Assembly (NCBI GenBank): GCA_947495975.1
Contig: CANMBE010000007.1
Location: 1-64,000 of the forward strand
Length of the DNA stretch: 64,000 bases
DNA from: Ignavibacteria bacterium
Lineage (GTDB): Bacteria > Bacteroidota > Ignavibacteria > Kapaibacteriales > Kapaibacteriaceae
Reading direction: 5' to 3'
Below the pieces are notes generated by a model. It was not told the origin of the DNA. It searched no databases and was given only the letters and a program-made list of their open reading frames with translations. Position numbers and translations under genes: made by a program. Below are positions 25,864 to 33,958 of this stretch, piece after piece (positions within the stretch are counted from its first letter, which is position 1; every line of letters starts with the position of its first letter).

Positions 25864-27480
25864 TCATTCAATGATCGAAGTTTTTGGCTTGTACTTTTTG
25901 AGCGCGAGAATATCTTTCTGTGCTTCTGCTTTGCTCCGATAGCCCCATAACTTGATGCGATATACGGGTGATCTATCTTCCACTACGGGCTCAAAATATG
26001 CCTTGAAGCCTCGCTGCTCCCATACATCGGCAACTTTACCAGCTTGCTCTTCGCTTGCTACTTGATCAATGGTAATAGTGTAGGGCTCATCGTCAGCAAT
26101 CAGAAAACGTGCCTCAACACGATTGTTTAGCAATCGCTGCGCACCATCGAGTTGCATGAAATACAGTGGTCTTCTGCTTCCATCCGATCGAAGTATCACC
26201 TGTTTCTTGTTGACGCCGTACGCAGCCAAAAAGCCTTGCACAAACTGCGCTCTCTCTAACGCTCTATCATCGGCATTGCCTTTAACATCTCCGCTTACAT
26301 TTCCAATGAGCTCAACACGCAGAGAAGAATCAGATAACATCTGTTCTGCTACAGACGCAAGTATCGGATAGAAACTTTGTAGACCAACTTCGTTTGTGTC
26401 ACTGAACGTGGCTACAACTGCTGGCGATGTGCGATATGCTCTCTCCTTAATCGGCAGGAGTAATGAGTCATGCAGGAAGGGGCTCATCGTGTCGGCTTCA
26501 AACCTGACCTTTAGCCACACATCATCGCACGATGCAGCGGAGATATCAGCTGGAATGGTAATCTCAAGCGCGTGCTTGCTTGCGTACATAATTTCGCGAA
26601 CGATTGATCCTACATTCTCAGACTCTTCCTCAGGAATAGAGTAGAGACGTCCGCCAGTTGCAGCCGATAGGTAGCGATATGGATATGCACGCGATGACTG
26701 ACCAACACGAACAACATAAATCGTTGCCTGTAGTTCTGTGGCACGCCGAACGATATCTGCTGTTGAAACAGAAACCGATGCATTGTCGTCGCTTGATGTA
26801 ACAACAATCAAAACTCTGCCATGCTTTTGATCTGTCAACATTGCCAAGCCAGACATACAAGCGCTGTAGACCGCAGATAGTCCATCTGCCGCTGGGATAC
26901 TATTTGGATCACATTTATCCGAAGCAAAGGCAAGGGGCGATAGCGGACATATTTCTAGCAGATCGTGATCAAAGAGTACCACGCCAATACTGTCTCTACC
27001 AGACACATTTGGAAGCACATTGCGCAATGAACGAATAACTGCGCGAGCCATCGTGCCAGACATCATGGAATTGTCACAGAGTACCACGGCAGAGGTGCTA
27101 GGAGTATTGGCCGTCCACAATCGCTCCTCAACCTTTGATGCCAGAGCGCGGACTGGTGCAACTGACCTACATCCAACGTCAGCGGAAAATGTCCCGGTTG
27201 TGGACTTCCACCGAAGTTCGTTTCCTTCGGAGTCAAGCAACAGTGCCCGCAAGAGTAAAGAGCCGTCAGACTGTCCACGAGCGCTGATTAATCGTAACGT
27301 GGAGGCCCGCGTGCGGGCATCAGAGGTTACCCCTCGCATATACGGGCTCTTTACGTCAGACCGAAGCAGAGCGTCGGGACCCGTAGATACGTCTTCCTGC
27401 GCCCACGCCTCTGAGGTAAAGGTCATGGACCACAATACGATCAAAATACTGGCAAGAGCACGGCTATGGAATGTTGTCAT
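25864..27480 (-). CDS. Secreted VWA - OmpA - SPOR three-domain envelope protein
   Basis: 538 residues with a signal peptide ending SEAWAQ. Domains in order: a beta-rich N-terminal region (about 30-125); a von Willebrand A-like domain (about 128-310), with VVLCDNSMMSGTMARAV where a MIDAS DxSxS would be (here DNSMM, so the metal site is altered); an OmpA-like peptidoglycan-binding domain (about 360-455, VELIGNVSGDVKG and ALERAQFVQGFLAAYGV); and a C-terminal SPOR domain (about 462-538, YTITIDQVASEEQAGKVADV and YRIKLWGYRSKAEAQKD). Both last domains bind peptidoglycan in other proteins, SPOR preferring denuded septal glycan. A cell-wall tether with a protein-binding head is the likely role (inference). 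Transcribed alone. Confidence 0.75.
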   Translation of the reverse strand: MTTFHSRALASILIVLWSMTFTSEAWAQEDVSTGPDALLRSDVKSPYMRGVTSDARTRASTLRLISARGQSDGSLLLRALLLDSEGNELRWKSTTGTFSADVGCRSVAPVRALASKVEERLWTANTPSTSAVVLCDNSMMSGTMARAVIRSLRNVLPNVSGRDSIGVVLFDHDLLEICPLSPLAFASDKCDPNSIPAADGLSAVYSACMSGLAMLTDQKHGRVLIVVTSSDDNASVSVSTADIVRRATELQATIYVVRVGQSSRAYPYRYLSAATGGRLYSIPEEESENVGSIVREIMYASKHALEITIPADISAASCDDVWLKVRFEADTMSPFLHDSLLLPIKERAYRTSPAVVATFSDTNEVGLQSFYPILASVAEQMLSDSSLRVELIGNVSGDVKGNADDRALERAQFVQGFLAAYGVNKKQVILRSDGSRRPLYFMQLDGAQRLLNNRVEARFLIADDEPYTITIDQVASEEQAGKVADVWEQRGFKAYFEPVVEDRSPVYRIKLWGYRSKAEAQKDILALKKYKPKTSIIE

Positions 27481-27552
27481 ACACGAACTTCCGCATGATC
27501 ATGCTTTAATGCAAGGATGTTGCCCAGTTATCGTCAAATGAAGGTAACTCCG

Positions 27553-27560
27553 TAGATTTG
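27553..27560 (+). promoter_or_regulatory. -7 element TAGATTTG of plsY-gpsA
   Basis: Perfect TAnnTTTG box 32 bp before the plsY ATG, in the 112-bp divergent gap with the VWA gene. Confidence 0.5.
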
Positions 27561-27592
27561 GAGTAATCAGTTTCACGTGAATAGGCAGATGC

Positions 27593-28276
27593 ATGGATCC
27601 GGTTCTTCGGCTCATCATCATCATCGTTCAGAGTTATCTCATCGGCTCCATCCCGAACGCGCTCATTATTGGTAAGCGCTTTTTTGGGATTGACGTGCGC
27701 ACGGTAGGCAGTGGTAATATGGGAAGCACGAATGTTTCCCGCACGCTAGGCTGGAAAGCCGGACTTGCAGTGCAGTTGCTTGATATTGCCAAGGGGCTTC
27801 TTGCGGTATTACTTGTGGCCTATTTCTTTGACTCCGAGATGCCGTTTGTAAACTACACGCCATTTGAAGACGAAACCGTTGTTGGGCTCATTGCGGGTAT
27901 TTCGGCTGTCCTTGGGCACATGTGGAGCGTATTTGCAGGCTTCAAGGGTGGCAAGGGCATGAACACATCGCTTGGCATGCTCCTGGCCGTTGCTCCCGTT
28001 GAAGTTGCCGTTGGTCTGGGAATATTTCTTGTGATACTTTTTGCCTCGGGATATGTATCGCTGGGATCTATCGCTGCAGCCGTTATCATCCCGAGTACGA
28101 TGGCTTTTCGGTATAACGTACTTGGTATCTCGATTCAAGGTTATCACACGCTGGTGTTCTTCCTTATCGCGTTGTCTACCATCGTGATCTATGCTCACCG
28201 TTCCAACGTGAAGCGGTTGTTGGCTGGCACGGAAAACCGGTTTTCGAAATTGATGATCTTCAAGCGAGACGCGTAA
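27593..28276 (+). CDS. plsY: Acyl phosphate:glycerol-3-phosphate acyltransferase
   Basis: Inner-membrane enzyme that makes lysophosphatidic acid from acyl phosphate and glycerol-3-phosphate, the first step of phospholipid synthesis. 227 residues with five or more membrane helices. The three PlsY motifs are present: YLIGSIPNALIIGK, VGSGNMGSTNVSR and HMWSVFAGFKGGKGMNTSLG (acyl phosphate and glycerol-phosphate binding). Paired with gpsA 8 bp downstream, which makes its substrate; this pairing is seen in many bacteria. Confidence 0.95.
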   Translation: MDPVLRLIIIIVQSYLIGSIPNALIIGKRFFGIDVRTVGSGNMGSTNVSRTLGWKAGLAVQLLDIAKGLLAVLLVAYFFDSEMPFVNYTPFEDETVVGLIAGISAVLGHMWSVFAGFKGGKGMNTSLGMLLAVAPVEVAVGLGIFLVILFASGYVSLGSIAAAVIIPSTMAFRYNVLGISIQGYHTLVFFLIALSTIVIYAHRSNVKRLLAGTENRFSKLMIFKRDA

Positions 28277-28284
28277 GGTTTGCC

Positions 28285-29265
28285 ATGCGCATAGGAATTA
28301 TCGGCGCTGGTGCGTGGGGAACAGCACTCGCAACAATTGCCGCAGAGAATGGTCACACGATTCAACTTTGGGCACATGACCCACTCGTTGCTGAGACTAT
28401 CAATACAACCCGACGTAACGAAACATTTCTGCAAGGAAGTGTGCTGGGCCCCCTCATTGTAGCAACGAATCGCATTCATGATTTGATTGGCTGTGATATC
28501 ATTCTCATTGCAACGCCCACACAATACGTGCGATCAACGGTTGTTGATGAAGTTGTGCGTGGTGCCATTGTGATCAACGTTGCAAAGGGCATTGAAATAG
28601 GAACACATCTACGTGTGTCAGAAATACTGCATCAAGCCGCTCCTTCCATGACGCAGTATGCAGTGTTATCCGGACCCAGTCATGCCGAAGAAGTTATCCT
28701 GCGAATGCCTACCACTGTTGTGTGTGCCGCTACAGATATTGAGGTTGCACGTACTGTTCAGTTGGCACTTTCTACGCCTGCATTTAGAGTGTATGCAAGC
28801 GACGATGTGATTGGTGTTGAGGTGTGTGGTGCTCTAAAAAATGTGATTGCTATTGCTGCAGGCATTGTAGATGGAATTGGACTTGGCGATAACACGAAGG
28901 CCGCGCTTATCACTCGTGGACTTGCAGAAATGGCGCGTCTGGGAGTGGCACTTGGTGCCGACCATATGACCTTTTTTGGTTTAGCTGGTCTTGGTGATTT
29001 ATACGTTACATGTGCTTCGCGCCATAGCCGCAACAGAAGCGTTGGCGAGCGCATTGGAAAGGGTACGCCCCTTGATGACATCCTTGGCTCCATGAATGCT
29101 GTGGCCGAAGGAGTTTCAACAACGCGTGCAGCGCTTGAATTGGCCGCTACTGTGGGCATAGAGCTGCCAATTACTCAGAAGGTAGCGGAGATCCTCTTTG
29201 ACAGAGTTGATCCTCGCGTGGCCATTCAAGAGCTCATGCTCCGGCCATCCAAGTTAGAGGGCTAG
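28285..29265 (+). CDS. gpsA: Glycerol-3-phosphate dehydrogenase [NAD(P)+]
   Basis: Reduces dihydroxyacetone phosphate to sn-glycerol-3-phosphate for phospholipid synthesis. 326 residues. Rossmann loop IGAGAWGTALATIAAENGH at 5-23; PTQYVRSTV; NVAKGIEIGTHLRVSEI; LSGPSHAEEV; catalytic Lys in CGALKNVIAIAAGIVDG; and FGLAGLGDLYVTCASRHSRN, the usual substrate site. Its end overlaps by 4 bp the end of the convergent xseB gene. Confidence 0.96.
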   Translation: MRIGIIGAGAWGTALATIAAENGHTIQLWAHDPLVAETINTTRRNETFLQGSVLGPLIVATNRIHDLIGCDIILIATPTQYVRSTVVDEVVRGAIVINVAKGIEIGTHLRVSEILHQAAPSMTQYAVLSGPSHAEEVILRMPTTVVCAATDIEVARTVQLALSTPAFRVYASDDVIGVEVCGALKNVIAIAAGIVDGIGLGDNTKAALITRGLAEMARLGVALGADHMTFFGLAGLGDLYVTCASRHSRNRSVGERIGKGTPLDDILGSMNAVAEGVSTTRAALELAATVGIELPITQKVAEILFDRVDPRVAIQELMLRPSKLEG

Positions 29266-29492
29266 AGCAACGTTTCGTCCTCGCCACTAAGTTGGCGCAC
29301 TTTGAGTTCTGCTTGTTCTAAGTACTCTTTGCATTGTTGCGCTAACATCATACCTTCTTCGTAGATCTTCAATTGATCATCAATTGATAGCTCGCCTCTA
29401 TCGAGTAGCGTCTCAATTTCTTGAAGCCGCTTCAGACGTACCTCAAGAGACGGCTGATCTGTCTGTGACGATTGTTCGGTTTTTTTAGCCAT
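29262..29492 (-). CDS. xseB: Exodeoxyribonuclease VII small subunit
   Basis: 76 residues starting at the ATG at 29492 (MAKKTEQSSQTDQPSLE), which overlaps the xseA stop by 8 bp; two Met codons further upstream are less likely. The body is the family's two-helix hairpin: LEVRLKRLQEIETLLDRGEL then LSIDDQLKIYEEGMMLAQQC. XseB binds several-fold to each XseA and together they degrade single-stranded DNA from both ends. Convergent with gpsA, with a 4-bp overlap at the 3' end. Confidence 0.9.
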   Translation of the reverse strand: MAKKTEQSSQTDQPSLEVRLKRLQEIETLLDRGELSIDDQLKIYEEGMMLAQQCKEYLEQAELKVRQLSGEDETLL

Positions 29493-30708
29493 GAGAATCA
29501 TGATCGCGTGTAGGTGTAACAATCGGTTGAATGTCTTCGATCAATATGCTGCTTGTTTCTGTTTGTCTGCGAAGTGTAACACGATCTCCTGCGGCAAGCA
29601 CATCTTTTCCGGTTAGCACATGCCCATTGCGCTCAACAACTGCATAGCCCCTTTTTAAGGGGCTGAGAGGGTGGAGTGATGCGAAAAGTGTCTGTGTATG
29701 GTCAATCTGTTGACGGCACAGTGAAATGCGGCTTGTAATGCTGCGCCCATATCGAGTGGTGAGCTCGTCTATGAACTGCTGACGCATGTGAAGTCTCTCG
29801 GTGATGCGCCGAGCTGCGCGCCCATCATAAAAACTCTCAGCCATTTCTCGCAGATCAAGAACCGAGTTTATCATGTTGCGCGCAATGATCGTTCGCAGGT
29901 TCTCAATGGCCAATAGTACATCGGCTGCTGTAACGGGCGTTACCATGACGGCTGCGGCCGTAGGAGTTTCGGCGCGTCTGTCGGCAACAAAGTCTGAGAT
30001 GGTAAAATCGGTTTCGTGTCCAACAGCAGAAATGATTGGCGTTGAAGCATGGAATATTGCGTCGGCAACAACCTCAGTGTTGAAACACCAGAGATCCTCC
30101 ATAGAGCCACCGCCTCGTCCAATAATTATCACGTCAAGACCGGCTCTGTCCAATTCACGTATTGCTTGTGCAATATCAGTGGCGGCAGCACCTCCTTGTA
30201 CGATTGTTGGCCTAAAGAGAACGTCCAGCAGTGGGAAGCGCGTATTTATGGTAGAAAGCATGTCTTGCAATGCAGCTCCGGTTGCTGACGTTGCAATTCC
30301 TACTGAGCCAGGGCGATGAGGAATAGGGCGCTTTCTGCCTTCGTCAAAGTACCCCTTTGTTCTCAGGGCCACCTTTAGCTTTTCAAACGCCATGTGGAGG
30401 TCGCCAAGGCCCTCAGGGCGCATCGCAGAGCAATCGATCTGATACTTCCCCTGCGCTGGATAGACGGAGAGCTTGCCCCGAACGATAACCCTCATGCCAT
30501 CTTCTGGCCGGAAGGTAAGCGTCCTACTGCGCCACATAACGCCACCAATCTGTGCGTCGGCATCTTTTAGCGTAAAATACCGGTGCCCTGATGAGTGGTT
30601 CTTGAAGTTTGATAGCTCACCGGAGACCATTACATCGCCAATGCCTTCTTCAAGGAGCCCCTTGATGGCATAGGTCAATTCCGATACACTAACTGGCTGT
30701 TCCATCAT
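29485..30708 (-). CDS. xseA: Exodeoxyribonuclease VII large subunit
   Basis: 407 residues from the Met pair at 30708/30705 (MMEQPVSVSELTYAIKGLL); the longer frame to 30777 would enter the divergent ispF gene. N-terminal OB-fold (about 5-100: VMVSGELSNFKNHSSGHRYF, VIVRGKLSVYPAQGKYQ) binds single-stranded DNA; the catalytic domain (about 115-300) has RPGSVGIATSATGAALQD, IIIGRGGGSMEDLWCFN and ISAVGHETDFTISDFVADRR, with the invariant residues; the rest is coiled coil, ending in the small beta element LKRGYAVVERNGHVLTGKDV. Subunit genes overlap, which suits the fixed stoichiometry. Confidence 0.94.
   Translation of the reverse strand: MMEQPVSVSELTYAIKGLLEEGIGDVMVSGELSNFKNHSSGHRYFTLKDADAQIGGVMWRSRTLTFRPEDGMRVIVRGKLSVYPAQGKYQIDCSAMRPEGLGDLHMAFEKLKVALRTKGYFDEGRKRPIPHRPGSVGIATSATGAALQDMLSTINTRFPLLDVLFRPTIVQGGAAATDIAQAIRELDRAGLDVIIIGRGGGSMEDLWCFNTEVVADAIFHASTPIISAVGHETDFTISDFVADRRAETPTAAAVMVTPVTAADVLLAIENLRTIIARNMINSVLDLREMAESFYDGRAARRITERLHMRQQFIDELTTRYGRSITSRISLCRQQIDHTQTLFASLHPLSPLKRGYAVVERNGHVLTGKDVLAAGDRVTLRRQTETSSILIEDIQPIVTPTRDHDSHG
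29646..29664. repeat. Perfect inverted repeat of the iterated octamer (AGCCCCTT-TTT-AAGGGGCT)
   Basis: Two copies of the octamer seen throughout the window face each other across three T residues inside the 3' part of xseA. At RNA level this is an 8-bp hairpin with a 3-nt loop within the coding sequence. See the finding on the octamer. Confidence 0.7.
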
Positions 30709-30738
30709 GACACAAATATCGACATTCGTAGCATCACG

Positions 30739-30746
30739 TAGATTTG
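30739..30746 (+). promoter_or_regulatory. -7 element TAGATTTG directly before ispF
   Basis: Perfect TAnnTTTG box ending 5 bp before the ispF ATG at 30751. If used, transcription starts at or within a base or two of the ATG, giving a leaderless mRNA; no Shine-Dalgarno is seen between. Confidence 0.45.
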
Positions 30747-30750
30747 CAAT

Positions 30751-31221
30751 ATGATAGGATTTGGTTTTGACGTGCACCGCCTTGCTGAAGGTGAGTCGCT
30801 CGTCCTCGGAGGGGTAACCATCCCCTCACCCTTGGGCACTGTTGCGCATAGCGATGGTGATGTGATATTTCATGCGCTGGTTGATGCGCTATTGGGTGCC
30901 CTTGCACTGGGGGATATCGGGGAGCATTTCCCCGATAGTGATCCACGATGGAAGGGCGCTCCAAGTTCTGTGTTTGTAGAACATGCAGTGAGTCTCATTG
31001 CTCAGCACAATTGCACCATCGTTAACATAGACTGTACGCTGGTTTTAGAATCCCCAAAGATTTTGGCTGTTAAGTTTGAAATGCGTCAGAACATTGCGCG
31101 GCTCTGCTCAATTCCTGTTGAACGCGTTGCAGTAAAAGCAACAACAAGTGAACGTGTTGGATTTGTAGGTCGCAGTGAAGGCGTGCAAGCATATGTGATC
31201 TGCGAGGTGCAGCCTCGATGA
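30751..31221 (+). CDS. ispF: 2-C-methyl-D-erythritol 2,4-cyclodiphosphate synthase
   Basis: Fifth enzyme of the MEP isoprenoid pathway. 156 residues, normal size. Zinc ligands in GFGFDVHRL (Asp8, His10) and His42 in the region THSDGDV-like (here VAHSDGDVIFHALVDALLGA); FPDSDPRWKGA; and the C-terminal ATTSERVGFVGRSEGVQAYV that binds the cytidine part. The pathway's product feeds UppS and the carotenoids encoded elsewhere in this window. Its stop overlaps the sensor kinase start (ATGA). Confidence 0.95.
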   Translation: MIGFGFDVHRLAEGESLVLGGVTIPSPLGTVAHSDGDVIFHALVDALLGALALGDIGEHFPDSDPRWKGAPSSVFVEHAVSLIAQHNCTIVNIDCTLVLESPKILAVKFEMRQNIARLCSIPVERVAVKATTSERVGFVGRSEGVQAYVICEVQPR

Positions 31222-33497
31222 TTATAGCTCGCCTCATTCTAGGTTTGCTCGTAGCCTCTGGTACGCTGTGGGCTGACGCTACGGAGCCCGTTGCCTATGA
31301 GGTGCGGACAACCTGGAAAGGCAGAGTGGTGTTCGATCGAACAAATCCAGATAGGTTGCTCATCGTTACGCCAAGACCCGCATGGTCTTCCTCCACACCA
31401 GCCTTAACGGTCATCCAGCAAAATTCGAATGCTCGCAATGACGGTTATCTGGGTCAAGACGTGCGCGATGCAATGCCGTGGTTAGGGGGCTATCTCGTTG
31501 CACGTGTAGAGTACCGACGTGTGGTGTTGAGCATTCTTGATACACAATTGCATGTTGGTAAAACATCAGAAGTTGTTCTTGATGCCGAAGTTGATGTTGA
31601 TGCCTCCACAGTTGTGCAGGTGCTTGGAGACCCACTGGACGGCACGGCAGTTGTCCGGGTAGGTGATGCTGTTGTTGCCGTGCAAGTCTCGGATGGCCGC
31701 ATTCGCCAAACCGTCCTAGAGCGAAACGTCTTTTCTGTTGCATACCTACGAGGCCAAGGTCGGTCTCGAATTGCCATTGCTTACACAATTGGTGCATCTG
31801 CGTTCCTCACCGTCATCGATAGCTCACTGCAAGCAATGGCCTCCGCCTCTGTTCCTGCTTCTGACGGTGCCCGCATTGAAGATGTGGGACCATACGTTAT
31901 AATGCTCTCTGCGTTAGAAGGGGCAAGTGGTACTGTGTTTTCTCTGTTGGACCCTACAACATCCTCTGAGGGTACGCGCGCTATCCCGATTGATCAGGCT
32001 TTGATTCGGCCTGTTTGGTTGCCCACGGGAATGATTTTGGCAATGCTGACTACACGAAGTGGCCGCCCTGAGCTCATCATTACATCGGCAAACGATGTGC
32101 CTGAGGTGTTGCCAGTTGGCACGATGATACCTGGTGACTATGGATCGCCGCAAGCAGTTGTCTCACACGGCGACACAATTGTGATTGTTTTTAGTGGCGG
32201 ATTGGTAACAATGTTGCTTGACGGCACAATCCTTTCGCGCGATGCGATACCACTACAGATTGGAAAACAAACGGCCGCGTTTTCAACAGCTCATGGTCTC
32301 ATTGTTTCTTCGCGTACGTCGTCATTTCAGTTGCAAGAATCAGCTCATCCGTTTTGGTTTATTACTCGTGCATTTGATGCGTTGATTCGGTACGTATTCC
32401 CATTGTTATTGATTGTGTTGCTTATTAGTGTGTGGTTCCTGTACACAAGGCAAAGAAGATTTTTTGATGCTATGATTGATATCCCAGGTGCCGGACTTGT
32501 CTTTGTACTCGATGGAAACGGTAGACTCATCCGCACAAATGACAGCGCCGCAAAACTTTTGAAGATTACAAAAAACGTTCCCATGCGCAGGCTCTTCAGG
32601 TCATACACACAAAGAGTTGGCCTGGAGCCACTTACTCAGTTCCTTTCGCAAGTGCAGAGCTCAAGAGCCGCGCTTTCAGAGAAGATCACTGTTTCCGAAT
32701 CACACGAGCAACGAGAATATGTTTTTACGTCTGTTCCGTTAATGGGGCTCATTGGCCGGTCAGTGGGTTCAATCATTACGGGAGTAGACATTACCGAGGC
32801 ATTGGAAAGACGTAGACTTGTGAACTGGGCCCAGCTTGCTCATGATATGCAGACGAATCTTTCTACTATCAGATTGAACGCAGAGCAACTCGGTGATTTT
32901 GCAGATCCACATAACACGGAGCGTCGGCGCCGCATCTTGTTTCAGTCTGGTGTGCTTATCCAGCGTGTACGAGACCTCGTGAGCGTAGGACGTTCCGAAG
33001 ACATTGCTCGAATACCCGCACATAGCGCAGAGCTGTGCACAGAAGTGCGACACGAGTTTGATGCAGCGATGTTCCCTCACGTGACGTTTGCAATGAAGCT
33101 CCGCGGTACAATGATGAACGTGGACAGATTAAAGGTGTCGCGCGCTGTTCGTAATGCGGTTGAAAATGCAATCAAGTCGCTTCGTGGTAAGTCAGGGACG
33201 GTAGAAATTGCAACATGGTTTGACAGAGTGAATGTGTATGTCCGGATTAGTGACACAGGCGTGGGCATGGATGCAGAAACAATGGCAAACATGATGAAGC
33301 CATACTTCACGTCCGCAAAGGACGGAACTGGTACAGGTATAGGCACTATGATTATGCAACACGTAATGAATCTGCATGGTGGGTCTCTTCGAGTAACCAG
33401 CGAGCCGGGTGTTGGCACGCAGGTGATCTTTCGCATTCCGCATGAAATGGAAATACGGCAACGTGCAGGGCGTGGAATGGAAGAGGTTGAAGCATGA
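31218..33497 (+). CDS. Orphan sensor histidine kinase with large extracytoplasmic sensor and PAS domain
   Basis: 759 residues. Signal/anchor at 1-19; a roughly 360-residue beta-rich periplasmic region resembling a degenerate propeller; a membrane helix at about 388-410 (VFPLLLIVLLISVWFLYTRQ); PAS domain (about 413-525, beginning FFDAMIDIPGAGLVFVLDGN); HisKA with LAHDMQTNLSTIRLNAEQL, where the His is the likely phosphorylation site; and HATPase with N-box NAVENAIKSL, G1 ISDTGVGMDAETM and G2 GTGTGIGTMIMQHVMNLHGG. Complete and probably active. No response regulator gene is next to it, so the partner lies elsewhere. The 4-bp overlaps with ispF and ruvX place it in a housekeeping operon. Confidence 0.85.
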   Translation: MIIARLILGLLVASGTLWADATEPVAYEVRTTWKGRVVFDRTNPDRLLIVTPRPAWSSSTPALTVIQQNSNARNDGYLGQDVRDAMPWLGGYLVARVEYRRVVLSILDTQLHVGKTSEVVLDAEVDVDASTVVQVLGDPLDGTAVVRVGDAVVAVQVSDGRIRQTVLERNVFSVAYLRGQGRSRIAIAYTIGASAFLTVIDSSLQAMASASVPASDGARIEDVGPYVIMLSALEGASGTVFSLLDPTTSSEGTRAIPIDQALIRPVWLPTGMILAMLTTRSGRPELIITSANDVPEVLPVGTMIPGDYGSPQAVVSHGDTIVIVFSGGLVTMLLDGTILSRDAIPLQIGKQTAAFSTAHGLIVSSRTSSFQLQESAHPFWFITRAFDALIRYVFPLLLIVLLISVWFLYTRQRRFFDAMIDIPGAGLVFVLDGNGRLIRTNDSAAKLLKITKNVPMRRLFRSYTQRVGLEPLTQFLSQVQSSRAALSEKITVSESHEQREYVFTSVPLMGLIGRSVGSIITGVDITEALERRRLVNWAQLAHDMQTNLSTIRLNAEQLGDFADPHNTERRRRILFQSGVLIQRVRDLVSVGRSEDIARIPAHSAELCTEVRHEFDAAMFPHVTFAMKLRGTMMNVDRLKVSRAVRNAVENAIKSLRGKSGTVEIATWFDRVNVYVRISDTGVGMDAETMANMMKPYFTSAKDGTGTGIGTMIMQHVMNLHGGSLRVTSEPGVGTQVIFRIPHEMEIRQRAGRGMEEVEA

Positions 33498-33958
33498 CGC
33501 GAGATGAGCTAATGTCTTTGAGAAGTAAGCGACTATGTGCTCTCGACTACGGTATGCGCAGAATAGGTATGGCTGTGTGTGATGAGATGCATATTGTAGT
33601 GTCTACGCGTGCAGTTGTTGAGAATACTCCAGACGTCATAGACAGGCTTTTGCAGCAGTTTGCATCTGACCGAACAGAGGTTGTTATTGTTGGTGTACCG
33701 AGGCACCATGATGGACGTATTACACCAATTATTGAAACCATTGAGCGATTTGTCACAGAACTTCGAATTCACACGTCTCTACCAGTGTTTGAGGCAGACG
33801 AAGCATTCTCTACGAAAGAGGCGCGTTCAATAATGGTTGCAACTGGTGTTAAAAAGAAGAAGCGTCAAACGAAAGGGGTTAAGGACCAAGTTGCCGCTGC
33901 CGTTATTCTGCGCGATGTGATTGAAGAGGTTCGCTCCATAAGCCCTCGTAGTCTATGA
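33494..33958 (+). CDS. ruvX: Putative Holliday junction resolvase / pre-16S rRNA nuclease (YqgF/RuvX)
   Basis: 154 residues of RNase H fold. LCALDYGMRRIGMAVCDEM carries the first catalytic Asp; TEVVIVGVPRHHDGR the central strand (most members have GxPx-N/DG); VFEADEAFSTKEARSIM corresponds to the D-E-R/S-T-A motif; and GVKDQVAAAVILRDVIEE contains the last Asp. YqgF processes the 5' end of 16S rRNA in E. coli; a resolvase role is also proposed. Overlaps the kinase and the GWxTD gene by 4 bp each. Confidence 0.88.
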   Translation: MTRDELMSLRSKRLCALDYGMRRIGMAVCDEMHIVVSTRAVVENTPDVIDRLLQQFASDRTEVVIVGVPRHHDGRITPIIETIERFVTELRIHTSLPVFEADEAFSTKEARSIMVATGVKKKKRQTKGVKDQVAAAVILRDVIEEVRSISPRSL

